DNA from: DAIDKA01 sp963708865
Lineage (GTDB): Bacteria; Pseudomonadota; Gammaproteobacteria; Steroidobacterales; Steroidobacteraceae
Length of the DNA stretch: 64,000 nt
NCBI GenBank assembly: GCA_963708865.1
Contig: CAVPUC010000009.1
Coordinates: forward strand, 62,001-126,000
Direction: 5' to 3'
Below the pieces are notes generated by a model. That model saw nothing but the letters and a program-made list of their open reading frames with translations, ran no database searches and was not told the origin of the DNA. Below, piece after piece: positions 1 to 10,430 of the stretch (position 1 is its first letter; each line of letters begins with the position of its first letter). The position numbers and the translations under genes were made by a program.

Positions 1-12
1 GCCCTGGACCCT

Positions 13-498
13 TTAGGGTTGGACCGCGAGCGGTTTCACCAATGGTTTCCAGACCTGGTCCGCGAGTGGATTGGCGACCGACGCCGCGAGCGCCGCGCGC
101 TCGGCGGGCGTTGAGGATGACTCATGCGTCGGCACGCGCACCGTGACGGTGGCCGGCCGTTCAATGTCCTGCCACTGCTGCGTATTGATGTCCCAAGCGA
201 GCCTTCGATCCAGCTCCAACCGCAGTGCCGAATCCTTGCCGAATTGCAGATCGAGCAGTGGGCGCCGTGCCAGCGGCGAGGAAGGATTCAGGTTGCGGAT
301 GTCGCTCAGCGCGGCAGTCGCGGAGTTGTGATCCAAACGCAGCCCCAGTACGTGCCCCCGCGAAGGCCCATCCAACGGCACCGTGAGGTAGAAGGTGACT
401 TCGGGGCCCGCCTGAGCGGCAACCGTCGCCAACAGCGCAGCGAACGCCAGTAACAGCGTGCTTGCAGTTCGTGTTGTGGCAAACACCGTATTCATCAC
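13..498 (-). CDS. secreted hypothetical protein
   Basis: The 161-residue protein opens with a Sec signal peptide: a basic start, a hydrophobic run of Leu and Ala at about residues 14-28, and a likely AQA cleavage site before Gly31. The mature part has no cysteines, no membrane segment and no motif I recognise. Its C-terminal third is rich in Pro, Ala and Val. It reads away from the following oxygenase gene with about 160 bp between them. Codon use matches the neighbours. It is probably a periplasmic protein of unknown role. Confidence 0.6.
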   Translation of the reverse strand: MMNTVFATTRTASTLLLAFAALLATVAAQAGPEVTFYLTVPLDGPSRGHVLGLRLDHNSATAALSDIRNLNPSSPLARRPLLDLQFGKDSALRLELDRRLAWDINTQQWQDIERPATVTVRVPTHESSSTPAERAALAASVANPLADQVWKPLVKPLAVQP

Positions 499-656
499 AC
501 CGATCCAGTCCCTTGGTGTGCATCATACCCCCGATAACGGCAGAGCCGGGATCAGAGTTCGTCCTACGTGTTGAGTTGACAATAGCACTGCAGCGCGTCG
601 GATTATGTGCTTTGGCAGCTGCGAGATCGCGCGTCCGTCGTGTAGGCGGGCGCCTG

Positions 657-1271
657 CTAGAACCAGTTGAAATTGAAGCTGATGCTGACGCGCTCCTCAC
701 GGCGAGTATTGGCGGCGACTTCGTGACGCAGCCAGCTTTCAAACAACACCACCTGGCCGGCGGCCGCCGGCAGCGTCACCCACTGACGATTCTCGATTTT
801 ACAATGCGCCTTGCGCGGTGGCGCCGCCATGAACTTATCGAGACGCGGATCTTCGAATTTGATACCCGCACTGCCTTTTGGCACCTGCACGTAGTAGGTG
901 CCGCTGACCGTCGACAGCGGATGCAGGTGCAGGCTGTGCACGACCCGATGCGGCATGATGTTCACCCAGCAGTCGGTCATGACCAGTCTGCGACCGCGCA
1001 GATCCCACTCGACGCTCTTGGCGAAGTTGGCCAGATGCGGCATGAGCAACTGGCGCAAGGCCGCGAAGGTCGGAGAGATCTCATACAGACGGTGCTGCGA
1101 ACCGTAAGAGGTGTAGCCGCCCGGATAGTTGCTGTGCGACCAGGCGCGACCGGCCGCATCATCCAGGCGCAGCTGCCGACACTCGTGCAGCAGCCGCCGG
1201 TTGAATGGCGCAGCGCGCCGCTGCAGCGGCGCCGAATAGATGAGCGTGGAGAATAAGGCGCGGGCTACCAC
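657..1271 (-). CDS. putative 2OG-Fe(II) oxygenase (TIGR02466-like)
   Basis: The 204-residue protein resembles the small TIGR02466 family of putative 2-oxoglutarate/Fe(II) oxygenases. An H-x-H-P motif followed by S-x-x-S-G-x-Y-Y lies near residues 115-130, and a late W-L-x-H-E-V motif is followed by R-x-S-I-S-F-N-F near the C-terminus. These fit the facial-triad histidines and the 2OG-binding Arg/Ser of this fold. The start codon is GTG and sits 9 nt after the uppP stop, so the two genes are probably co-transcribed. The substrate is unknown. Confidence 0.75.
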   Translation of the reverse strand: MVARALFSTLIYSAPLQRRAAPFNRRLLHECRQLRLDDAAGRAWSHSNYPGGYTSYGSQHRLYEISPTFAALRQLLMPHLANFAKSVEWDLRGRRLVMTDCWVNIMPHRVVHSLHLHPLSTVSGTYYVQVPKGSAGIKFEDPRLDKFMAAPPRKAHCKIENRQWVTLPAAAGQVVLFESWLRHEVAANTRREERVSISFNFNWF

Positions 1272-1280
1272 GACCCGCGC

Positions 1281-2144
1281 TCAGTAACCGGCGAGATGCA
1301 GGGCGGCGACGGCGGCGGCGGCGATGAGACAATAGATGCCGAACAGATACCAGCGCCCGCCTTCGAGCCACCCGCTCAGCCAGCGCAACGCGAGTAGGCC
1401 GGCGATGAACGACAGCACCGCGCCCAACAGACTCGGCACCGCGACCCCGGCCAGCCCCGCCGCTGCGCCGGCATGTTCCGCGTGCACTACCCGCAGGGCT
1501 TCACGCGCCACCACGGCTGGCGTCAGCACGACGGCCAGCGCGAAACTGAAGTTCTCCGCGCTGACCTTGCCGACGCCGGCCAGCAGGGCGGTGGAGATGG
1601 TGGCGCCTGAACGCGAGAAACCGCGAAACGGCAGGCTCAGCCCCTGTACCGCGCCGATGAGGCTGGCCTGCGGCGTGCTCAGGGTAGCGCTCGGCACCGC
1701 TCGGGTGTTTCGAGCTTCGCGCAGTCCGGCGATGAGGATCAGGATGCCGCCCACCGCGAGCGCTGGCGCAATCCATTCCAGGTGACCGAACAGATCCTCG
1801 ATCTGCGCGCCGGGCACCCCGGGGAACACCGTCCTCTGAATGAGCAGCGCGAGGCCCTCACCGATCACGCCGGTCAGCGCCGTCGCCACGATCAGCTGCA
1901 CCGCCGTGCGTTTGAACTGGGCCATGCTGGCAAAGTACGTCTCACGCCAGCGGCGCCAGAAGTACACGATGACCGCAAACATGGTGCCGGTGTGCAGCAT
2001 GACCACCAGCAGCGTCACGGCCGGCGCCGAAGGGTCCAGCCCCATGAGCTTCGCCGCCACCACCACGTGCGCGGAGCTGGACACAGGCAACAGCTCCGCC
2101 AGGCCTTGCACGATGGCAAGGACCATCACTTTTAGAAACGACAT
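1281..2144 (-). CDS. uppP: undecaprenyl-diphosphate phosphatase
   Basis: The 287-residue integral membrane protein belongs to the UppP/BacA family. This enzyme removes a phosphate from undecaprenyl diphosphate on the periplasmic side and so recycles the lipid carrier for peptidoglycan and surface polymers. The first family motif (G-L-A-E-L-L-P-V-S-S-S-A-H) is near residues 15-27, and the second (F-R-G-F-S-R-S-G-A-T) is near residues 173-182. About eight hydrophobic segments are visible and the length is normal. The first motif has Ala where Gly is usual before the His. It lies upstream of, and close to, the oxygenase gene. Confidence 0.9.
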   Translation of the reverse strand: MSFLKVMVLAIVQGLAELLPVSSSAHVVVAAKLMGLDPSAPAVTLLVVMLHTGTMFAVIVYFWRRWRETYFASMAQFKRTAVQLIVATALTGVIGEGLALLIQRTVFPGVPGAQIEDLFGHLEWIAPALAVGGILILIAGLREARNTRAVPSATLSTPQASLIGAVQGLSLPFRGFSRSGATISTALLAGVGKVSAENFSFALAVVLTPAVVAREALRVVHAEHAGAAAGLAGVAVPSLLGAVLSFIAGLLALRWLSGWLEGGRWYLFGIYCLIAAAAVAALHLAGY

Positions 2145-2181
2145 GCCGACAGTCTAATCGGCCGGCAGGAAAATTACCGGA

Positions 2182-3015
2182 TCAGCTCCAGTCGCCACCG
2201 CCGCCACTGTCGCCGCCCCAACCGCCCGAATCACCGCCGCCGCTGTCACCACCCCAGGAGCTGCCGTCCGGGGTGCCGAAGTCGGTACCGCCCATGTCCT
2301 GATTTTGCGGCGGCTCGGACAACTCCCCGGCCGACGCCACGCCCGGCCCGCCGGCATTGCCGCCGATCAGGTGGCGCGCGAGCTCTTCACCGGCTACGAC
2401 CCCGGCACCGACGGCGAGGCCACTGGCAAGATTGCCCATCAATCCCGGTCCGCCCTGCGGCGGATAGCCAGGACCGTAGCCGTATCCCGGTTGCATGCCC
2501 GGATTGCCCGGCGGCAGCGTCCCCGGGCCATAGCCTTGCGCGTAGGCCTGTCGCGCGCGACCCCGCAGGAAGCTCCACAGCAAAAAGCCGCCCACCACCA
2601 GCACCGCAATCAGTCCCCATGGCACGGCGGAACGATGTACTACCGGGACGAATGGCTGAACACCGGGAACCGGCACGAACGTGCGGCCGCCGGAAAGCTG
2701 TCCCTCCAACTCACTCAGGGCATGCGTGCTCGCGAAGCGTTGGGCGGGATCAAGCTGTCGGGCGGTCGCAAGCTGCTGGCGCGCAGTGGCGAAATCACCG
2801 CTGCGGGCATCGAGCTCCGCGGCGATGAAGTGCGCCTGCGCACTTTGCGGATAGTCGCGCAGCACCTGATCGATCATCTGCTGCGCCTCGGCAAGCCGGC
2901 CCGCCTGTGCCGCCTCGTAGATCTGGTGGGGCGTCGCATCGGCCGCGGCGGCAGCGATACCCGCAGCGCCTAGGGCCACAACCGCGAGCAAGGCAAGGCG
3001 TATGGACTTCATCAT
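2182..3015 (-). CDS. TPR-containing membrane protein with Gly-rich tail
   Basis: The 277-residue protein starts with a signal-like segment (residues 5-25). Two helical tetratricopeptide-like units follow at about residues 28-100, then a transmembrane segment near residues 132-150. A long tail of Gly/Pro/Tyr ends in Gly/Asp/Ser/Trp repeats. A GGAG Shine-Dalgarno site lies just upstream of the paired ATG codons. The layout suggests an envelope protein with a periplasmic TPR part and a low-complexity tail. No specific function can be assigned. Confidence 0.65.
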   Translation of the reverse strand: MMKSIRLALLAVVALGAAGIAAAAADATPHQIYEAAQAGRLAEAQQMIDQVLRDYPQSAQAHFIAAELDARSGDFATARQQLATARQLDPAQRFASTHALSELEGQLSGGRTFVPVPGVQPFVPVVHRSAVPWGLIAVLVVGGFLLWSFLRGRARQAYAQGYGPGTLPPGNPGMQPGYGYGPGYPPQGGPGLMGNLASGLAVGAGVVAGEELARHLIGGNAGGPGVASAGELSEPPQNQDMGGTDFGTPDGSSWGGDSGGGDSGGWGGDSGGGGDWS

Positions 3016-3136
3016 TTGAATCTCCGGGCCGTGCGCCAGCGCAGCCCCCTGGGGTGTGCATGGGGCGCACCGGCGAAAATCTCAAGGGGCCGAATTGAAG
3101 TGAGAAAGTACAATAACCTTGTAAGTTACTGATACT

Positions 3137-6100
3137 TTAAATGCTTGTAAGTGGTTTTGGATCGGCCACGTCGGCGCGGTGATGATCCGCGCCCAGCAGG
3201 ATGTACATCGCCGGCACGACGAACAGCGTGAACAGCGTGCCGATGGACAGGCCGGTGAACAGCACGATACCCATCGAACGGCGCCCCGCGGCGCCCGCAC
3301 CCGAGGCGATCACCAGCGGCACCACGCCCATCACCATCGCCGCGGTGGTCATGAGGATGGGCCGCAACCGTACCGAGGCGGCCTCGACAATGGCCTGCAT
3401 CTTGGTGCGCCCGGCCTTCTGCAATTCGTTGGCGAACTGCACGATGAGAATGCCGTGCTTGCTGATCAGGCCGAGCAGCGTCACCAGACCCACCTGCGTG
3501 TAGATGTTGAGCGTCGAGATGCCGGTGTTGATGAACAGCATGGCGCCGAACAGCGCCATCGGCACCGACACCAGAATGACGGTGGGATCGCGGAAGCTCT
3601 CAAATTGCGCGGCCAGCGCCAGATACACGATGACCAGGGCAAACAGCAACGTCACCATGAAGCTGCCCGATCCGAGCATGAACTGGCGCGACTGGCCCGC
3701 AGTAGTCGGCGATATAGCCGGAGGGCGCTATCTCGTTGAGCGTCGTGCGCAGGAACTTCAGTGCCGTCGCCTGCGAGACGCCGGGCTGCCCGGAGATGGT
3801 CGCGGCGTTGAGCTGCTGGAAGTGATTGATGGACTCCGGCACGGTGCTCGTGGTGATGCTCGCGACGGTACCGGCCTGGATCAGCGAGCCATCGCCGCCG
3901 TGCACGTAGTAGTCGAGCACCTGCGAGGGATTGAGCCGGTCCTTCTGCAGCACCTGCGGAATCACTTTGTAGGAACGGCCGGAGATGGAGAAGTAGTTGA
4001 CGTAGCCGCCGCCCAACGCCGCACCCAGACTCGCGCCCACATCCTGCTGGGTCAGGCCCATATTGCCCACCAGCTCCCGATCCAAGTTCAGCGTCGCCTG
4101 CGGTTTGTCGATCTTCATGTCCGAATCGACGAAGAAGAACATGCCGCTGGCCCGCGCACGCGCCACCAGGTTCTGCGTCACCTCGTACAGGTTCTGCAAC
4201 GGCTCGGTGGTCGTGATGACGAATTGCAGCGGCAGGCCGGAGGAGCCCGGCAGCGCCGGCAGCTGGAATGCGGCGATCTGGGCGCCGGCGATGTGGCCCC
4301 AGCGCTCCTGCAGGATTTGCTGCAACTCGGTGGCGTTGCGCTTGCGCTCGCCCCAGGGCTGGAACAGCACCCCGCCGAAGCCGGTATTGCCGCCCATCCT
4401 CTGGAACACCCCGTAGTACTCGGGCAGCGAGGAGGCGGCGTCGAACATCTGCTGGCTGTACAGCTCCATCTGCTGGTAGGTCGCATCGGGGGCGCCCTTG
4501 ATCTGCGCGACCACCACGCCCTGATCCTCGCTCGGTGCCAGCTCCGAATCGGCGGTGGCGAAAAGATAGATGGTCAGGCACAGCACGGCGGCACCCAGGC
4601 ATACCAGCACCTGCCAGGTCATGAGCCACTCGCGACAGCATCCGCTGGTAGAAGCCTCGCACCCGAGCAAAATTGCGGTCCAGGAGCCGGGCGAACTTGC
4701 CTTCTTCATGGTTGGCGCGAAACAGCTTCGAACACAGCATCGGCGACAGGGTCAGCGCGATCACGGCCGAGACACTCACCGCTGCCGCGAGCGTGAACGC
4801 GAACTGGGTGAAGAGCGCGCCGGTGAGGCCGCCCTGGAATCCGATCGGCAAGTAGGCGGCCACGAGCACCGCGGTCATCGCCAGAATGGGACCCCCGAGC
4901 TCACGGGCCGCGAACAGCGCCGAATCGAGCGGCGACTCCCCGGCCTTCAGATGCCGGTCGAAGTTCTCCACGACGATGATGGCATCATCCACCACCAGGC
5001 CGATCGCCAGCACCAGCGCGAGCAGCGTCAGCAGGTTGATCGAGTAGCCCAGCGCCAGCATCATGAAAAACGTGCCGACCAGCGACAGCGGCATGGCGAC
5101 CATGGGAATCGCGGTGGCGCGCACACTGCCCAGGAACAGGAAGATGACCACGGTCACGATGACCAGGGCCTCGGCGAGCGTCTTGATGACCTCGCGGATG
5201 GAGCTGCGCACGAACATGGTCGTGTCGTAGACGATCTCGGCGCGCATGCCGCTCGGCAACTGCTCCTGGATCGCCGGCAGCGCCTCGCGCACCGCCTGGG
5301 CCACCTGCAGCACATTCGCCTTGGGCGAATTCTGCACCGCCAGGAACACCGAATGCCGGCCGTTCCAGGTCACACCGGAATCGTAATCCTCGGCCCCCAG
5401 CTCCACGGTCGCGACATCCTCCAGGCGCACCACCGTATTGTTCTGCTGACGCACGATGAGCTGCCGGAAGCCATCCAGCGAGTGCAGATCGGTATTGGCG
5501 GTCAGATCCACGGACACCATCTGGCCCTTGGTACTGCCCACCGCGGTCAGATAATTGTTGGCGGCGAGCGCGTTGTACACATCACTCGCCGCGACGTTGC
5601 GGGCCGCCATGCGTTGCGGATCAAGCCAGGCACGCAGCGCGTAGACACGCGCGCCCTGCACGTCCGCTGACTGCACGCCCGGAATGGCATCGAGCTTGGG
5701 CTGCACGACTCGGATCAGGTAGTCGGTCACGCCGTTGGGCGGCAGGGTGTCGGTGAAGAAACCGATGTACATGGCCGCCGTGGTGTCACCGTTATCGATG
5801 CTGACGACCGGCTGCTGGGACTGCGGCGGCAGCTGGTTGCGCACCGAGTTCACCTTGGCGCTGATTTCGGTGAGTGCCCGGTTGGAGTCATAGTTCAGGC
5901 GCAGCGTGGCCGTGATGCTCGAGGTGCCGGTCGAACTGGAGGAGGACAGATACTCGATGCCCTGCGCCTGGGCGATGGCCGCCTCCAGGGGCTGGGTGAT
6001 GAAGCCGGCGACGGTGGCCGCATCGGCACCATAGTAGGTGGTGCTGATGATGATGTTCGCCGACTCGGTCTGCGGGTACTGCGTGATCGACAGACTGAAG

Positions 6101-6186
6101 ATGGCGCGCATGCCCAGCACCAGAATGAACAGGCTGATGACGACCGCGAGCACCGGCCGCCGGATGAACAGATCTGTAAGCTTCAT
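3137..6186 (-). CDS. RND efflux transporter permease, broken by two frameshifts
   Basis: This is the inner-membrane pump of an RND tripartite efflux system (AcrB/MexF/MdtB-like hydrophobe/amphiphile exporter). Frame one begins with K-L-T-D-L-F-I-R-R-P and carries the central A-I-G-L-V-V-D-D-A-I-I-V-V-E-N motif. Near 4620 an extra base breaks the frame; the restored reading is L-S-R-W-L-M-T-W. A second extra base near 3695 breaks it again; the restored reading is D-Y-A-G-Q-S-R-Q-F. Removing both bases gives about 1015 residues, the normal family length, with the C-terminal helices intact. It follows the adaptor gene by 10 nt. It is either a sequencing artefact or a recent pseudogene. Confidence 0.85.
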
Positions 6187-6196
6187 CTGCGGCGGC

Positions 6197-7369
6197 CTAG
6201 TGTTCCTGCGGCGCCGGATTCGGATCGTTGCTGGGAGTGATCGAGTTGTCGATCGTCACCGGCGTGCCATTCTTGATCTTCAACTGACCAGCGGTCACCA
6301 CCACATCGCCTTCCTTCACGCCTGCGAGTGCCTGCACCTGATCACCGCGGGTCTCCCCAAGCGTCACGAAGGTCTGTTTGACGGTCTGGCCACCCTTGCC
6401 GTCGCCAACCACCAGGAACACGGTCGCGCCGTATGGGTTATAGGTGACCGCGGACTGCGGCAGCGTCAGCGCATGCACCAGCGCGCCGGAGGCGATCTGC
6501 AGATGAGCGAACATGCCCGGGAAGAGCTGGCGCGAGTGATTGTCGATCGAGGCTTCCACCTGCACGTTGCGGGTGGCGCTGTCGACCAGCGGATTGATCG
6601 CGGTGATGTGACCGGCGAAGCTGACCCCGGGCCAGGTATCGGCGCTCAGCGTCACCACCTGGCCAACGGCGATTCGCGCCAGGCTTTGCTGCGGCAGCCG
6701 CAGGTCCACGAGGATCGGATCCAGCTGCTGCAGTGTCACGACCTTGTCGCCCGGATTGAGATACTGGCCGGGATTCAAGGTGGTGATGCCGAGCCGGCCC
6801 GCGAACGGTGCGCGCAACGTCTTCTTGGCCACCAGCGCCGCCTGCGCGGCCTCCTGCGCCCGCTTGTTCTTCAGGTCCGCCGCATCGCTGTCCACTTGCG
6901 CCTGACTGATGGCCTGTGCCTGCAACTGCACCTCATCGCGTTTGAGTACCACCTGCGACAGGTCCGCCGCAGCCGCCAGCGCCTGCTGCTGGGCGATATC
7001 GGAATCCGCATTCAGCTGTACCAGCGTCGCACCGCTGCCGATTTCCTCACCGGAATGAAAATCGATGGTCCGCACCAGACCCGCGACCTCAGTGGTGACA
7101 TCCACGCCGCGCACCGCGCGCAGCGTACCCACCGCAGTGAGCTGCGGCTGCCAGTCGTCGAACTTCACCTTGCCGGTCGCGATGGTCTGTTTGGGGGAGG
7201 CGTTCTGCGCCAGCGCGAGGCCGATCATGTGCGCCTTGAACAGGTTGAAGCCGATGATGCCGGCGGCGAGGATCAGCACGATCCCCATGATGATGATGAG
7301 CCGGCGCCGGAACAGCCGTCGCAGCGTCTCCGGGTCGTATTGCGGGGTCTGATATTCCGAGCTCTGCAC
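6197..7369 (-). CDS. RND efflux periplasmic adaptor (membrane fusion protein)
   Basis: This is the adaptor that links the RND pump to its outer-membrane channel. The protein has an N-terminal membrane anchor (residues 22-42 of the GTG form), a barrel-sandwich/lipoyl half (V-A-G-L-V), a helical hairpin rich in Gln and Ala, the matching half (L-R-A-P-F-A-G-R-L-G), and a C-terminal beta domain. I chose the GTG at 7369: it overlaps the preceding TAG by one base and has GGGAG seven bases upstream. An in-frame ATG at 7399 would add ten residues. It is the second gene of the operon. Confidence 0.88.
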   Translation of the reverse strand: MQSSEYQTPQYDPETLRRLFRRRLIIIMGIVLILAAGIIGFNLFKAHMIGLALAQNASPKQTIATGKVKFDDWQPQLTAVGTLRAVRGVDVTTEVAGLVRTIDFHSGEEIGSGATLVQLNADSDIAQQQALAAAADLSQVVLKRDEVQLQAQAISQAQVDSDAADLKNKRAQEAAQAALVAKKTLRAPFAGRLGITTLNPGQYLNPGDKVVTLQQLDPILVDLRLPQQSLARIAVGQVVTLSADTWPGVSFAGHITAINPLVDSATRNVQVEASIDNHSRQLFPGMFAHLQIASGALVHALTLPQSAVTYNPYGATVFLVVGDGKGGQTVKQTFVTLGETRGDQVQALAGVKEGDVVVTAGQLKIKNGTPVTIDNSITPSNDPNPAPQEH

Positions 7370-8862
7370 TAGCGGCTCCCTTGTGAATCGCGATTCCACC
7401 AGCCACCACCCAGGGACTGCAAGAGCGCCGCGCAGTCGGTCATTCTGACCATCTCGCCCTGGATGCGCGTCAGGCGCGCCTGCGCGTATTGCCGCTGGGC
7501 AATGAGCAGATTGACGTAGGAGGTGCCGCCCGCCTGGAACTGGCGACGGGTGATTTCCAGTGAGTCGCGCGCGGCGGCCTCGGCACGGGCGTCGGCCTCC
7601 ACGGTGAGCGCATCCTCCTCAAGCGCGCGCAGGGTGTCGGCGACATCCTGCAGCGCCGAGAGCACCGTGCCGCGGTACTGCGCGGTCGCCTGGTCGAGGT
7701 TCGCGAAGGCCTGCCGGCGCTTGGCGCGCAGCTCCCCGCCATGAAACAGCGGCTGCATGAGCGAGCCGCCGATGTTCCAGGCGGCCGTCCCGGGTCCGAA
7801 GAGGTCCGTGATGGAGGTGGTCTCCGAACCGATGCTGCCCGACAGGGTCAGCTGCGGATAGAGGTTCGCGGTCGCAACGCCCGCCTGCGCACTGGCCTCG
7901 TGCAATTGCGCCTCGGCGGCGAGCACGTCCGGGCGCTGGCGCACCAGTTTGGCGGGCAAGGACAGCGGCAGCTGCGGGGGCAGCGTCAGCGCGGCGAGCG
8001 ACAAGCCTGCGGTGCTCGCCCGGTCCGGCGTCTGGCCACTCAGTACCGCCAGTCGATGGCCGGCCTGGGCCAAGGATTTCTCAAGTCCGGGCAGCGTCGA
8101 CTCGAATTGCGAGACCTGCGCCTGCTGCGTCAGTACGTCCCCTTGCGAGGCCGCACCGGCCGAGTGCTGGCGTTGGACGATGCCCAACTGGTCGCGTTCG
8201 GTACCGAGGATGTCGCGGGTCGCGGCGAGCTGATCGCTCAACGCCGCCGCCGTGATGACGGTGGTGACGACATTGCCGGCCAACGTCAGGCGCGCGGCCT
8301 CGAGCTGCCAGCGTTGGTAGTCGGTTTGCGCGGCGAGCGCCTCGAGCTGGCGCCGTGTCGCACCCACCAGGTCGAACTTGTAGCTGACGTTCACGGCAGC
8401 ATCGAACAGCGTGAAGGTGCTGGTGCCCGCCTGCGGGAATCCGAATGCGGCACCGGGCGCAGCTTCCCGCTCGGCCTCAAACTGGCCATCGATCTGCGGA
8501 TAGACACTGGCGCCGCGCTGCGCGACGTAGCCTTGCTGCGCCGAACGCAAGGCCGCCTCGGCCGCCACGACCGTCGGACTGTCATGCAGCGCCGTGCGCA
8601 CCAGCGCATCGAGCGGCGCGCTGTGGAACAGGGCCCACCACTGCGCAGGAATATCCTGGTTGGCAACCAATGTCTGCGGCGCTGCGCCGCTGTCCGACGT
8701 TCCGACCGTGGCGAGCGGTGCGCCGGCCACGTAGTGGTCGGTGTCCGGCGCCGCGGGCGTGTGAAAGTCCGGACCGACCGTGCAACTGCACAGTGCGGTG
8801 ACGCCCGTAACCAGAATCAAAATGCCCGGCACTCGCGCGGGCTTGAGATAGCGATAGCGCAT
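7369..8862 (-). CDS. outer-membrane efflux lipoprotein (NodT/OprM type)
   Basis: The 497-residue TolC-superfamily channel is the first gene of the efflux operon. The N-terminus is a lipoprotein signal with lipobox L-C-S-C near residues 24-27, followed by the V-G-P-D-F/Y-x-x-P start typical of OprM/NodT proteins. Two repeated outer-membrane-efflux domains with long coiled helices follow, including the L-P-A-x-L-V-x-Q-R-P-D-V motif near residues 299-311. The gene is transcribed away from the regulatory genes starting at 9096, across a 233 bp gap. Confidence 0.92.
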   Translation of the reverse strand: MRYRYLKPARVPGILILVTGVTALCSCTVGPDFHTPAAPDTDHYVAGAPLATVGTSDSGAAPQTLVANQDIPAQWWALFHSAPLDALVRTALHDSPTVVAAEAALRSAQQGYVAQRGASVYPQIDGQFEAEREAAPGAAFGFPQAGTSTFTLFDAAVNVSYKFDLVGATRRQLEALAAQTDYQRWQLEAARLTLAGNVVTTVITAAALSDQLAATRDILGTERDQLGIVQRQHSAGAASQGDVLTQQAQVSQFESTLPGLEKSLAQAGHRLAVLSGQTPDRASTAGLSLAALTLPPQLPLSLPAKLVRQRPDVLAAEAQLHEASAQAGVATANLYPQLTLSGSIGSETTSITDLFGPGTAAWNIGGSLMQPLFHGGELRAKRRQAFANLDQATAQYRGTVLSALQDVADTLRALEEDALTVEADARAEAAARDSLEITRRQFQAGGTSYVNLLIAQRQYAQARLTRIQGEMVRMTDCAALLQSLGGGWWNRDSQGSR

Positions 8863-9095
8863 GAAAAAATTGTCAAGCCTCGGGTGGCCCGACTGTGCTG
8901 GTCGGGCGGTGTCATATTACCGGGGAACTGACGCTTACGGGCGACAAACTATGTTGCGCGCCGCAGCCGGGCGCAGGCGCTTTAGGAATACGTAAACAGT
9001 CGAACGTGACGCGAGTCATCGGCGTGCGCAGCGGCGCGGATCACGCACCAATACTGTGAGGTCACGCCAGCTCAGCGCCGGCCCTGTGCGCTGAA

Positions 9096-10357
9096 ATGCG
9101 CGCCACCATGGAAAACCGTTCCAATGCGAAGGTGCCGATGCGACACGTGCTGTTCGTCGATGATGAGCCGCAGGTGCTGGAGGGGCTGCGGCGGCGTCTG
9201 CAGCCGCTGACGCACAAATGGCACATGACCTTCGTCGATAGCGGCGCGGATGCCCTGTCGCGCTTCGAGCAGACACCACACGATGTGATCGTGAGCGACA
9301 TCAGCATGCCCGGCATGGACGGTGCGCAGCTGCTGCACGTCATCAGCGAGCGCTGGCCTGCGACCATCCGCATCGCCCTGTCGGGAATGTCGGATAGCGA
9401 AGAGAAGCTGCGACTGCTGCCGCTCGCCCATCAATATCTCGAGCAAGCCATGCCGACCCGAGCAGCTCGAGGATGCAGTGGTGCGCAGCCTCAAGCTGCG
9501 TGAGGAGCTCACCCACCCCGGCGTGCAGGCCATCATCGCCCGCATTCGCCGACTGCCCGCCCGACCCGAGGTCTTCGCGCGCCTGCAGGCGGCCATGGCC
9601 AAGCCCGACACCTCGGCACGCGAAGTCGCGCAGGTGATCGTGAGCGATGCCGCCGCTGACCCTCAAGGTGCTGCAGATCGCCAATTCGCCCTTCTTCCGG
9701 CGCGCCCGACGCATCAGCAATATCGAACAGGCAGTGCGCTACCTCGGCTTTCAGACGGTACAGAACCTGGTGATGTGCGCCGAGGTGTTCTCGCGCTGGC
9801 CGAGCCGCATGCGGCACACCGCGGTTGACCTGGAGGCGCTGCAGACCCAGGCGCAGCACACCGCGGCGGTGGCCCAGGCCCTCACCGCCGACACGCCGTT
9901 CTGCGACGATGCGGTGCTGGCGGCGCTGCTGCATGACATCGGTTACTGGGTGCTGATCCAGGAGTGCCCGCGCGAGCTGGAACAGGCCGTGGAACTCGCC
10001 CTCGCGGGCGACATCCCGCTTCCCCAGGCCGAGTACGAGATCCTCGGCGCCTCGCACGCCGAGATCGGCGCGTACCTGCTGGCCCTGTGGGGCCTGCCCT
10101 ATGCTGTGGTCGAGGCGGTCGCGCATCATCACAGTCCCGAGCGGGTGAAATCGGTCGGGCTTGACGCCTTGTCGGCGCTGGCGGTCGCGATCGCGCTGAC
10201 TGGCGGTGATGACACGGACGGCTGCGCGCGCAGCCTCACGCCGAGCGCCATGGTCGATGCCGCCTATCTGCAAAGCCTCTCAAGCCCCTTGAGCTGGGAG
10301 GCGGCCGAAGCTCGCGCCAAAGCTTGCCTGGAGCGCATTGGCGAGGCAGCGAACTGA
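9096..10357 (+). CDS. response regulator with HDOD output domain, two frameshifts
   Basis: An N-terminal CheY-like receiver (L-F-V-D-D-E-P, then V-S-D-I-S-M-P-G-M-D-G with the phosphoacceptor Asp) is followed by an HDOD domain (L-Q-I-A-N-S-P-F-F, later L-L-H-D-I-G). HDOD proteins act in regulation of motility, cell cycle or cyclic-nucleotide signalling without metal catalysis. Two one-base insertions split it. One near 9447 hides L-E-K-P-C-R-P-E-Q-L. One near 9650 hides V-S-D-P-P-L-T-L-K-V. Removing both restores 419 residues. It lies divergent to the RND operon and upstream of a two-component pair. Confidence 0.85.
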
Positions 10358-10416
10358 GCGCTGCGCCTTTCGGGAAGCCTTCGCGGCATCGACGCGCGAA
10401 CCGCGCGAAATTTGCG

Positions 10417-10422
10417 CATAAT
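10417..10422 (+). promoter_or_regulatory. candidate -10 element for a leaderless regulator transcript
   Basis: CATAAT ends 8 nt before the ATG of the response regulator gene. No Shine-Dalgarno-like sequence lies between. If it is used, transcription would begin at or very near the start codon. No convincing -35 box was found, so this remains tentative. Confidence 0.35.
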
Positions 10423-10430
10423 CGGCCCCT

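Noticed and set aside
3504..7372. Long plus-strand frames over the RND pump and adaptor
   Set aside because: Antisense to well-conserved efflux genes and biased to His, Arg and Gln, as expected for shadow frames.
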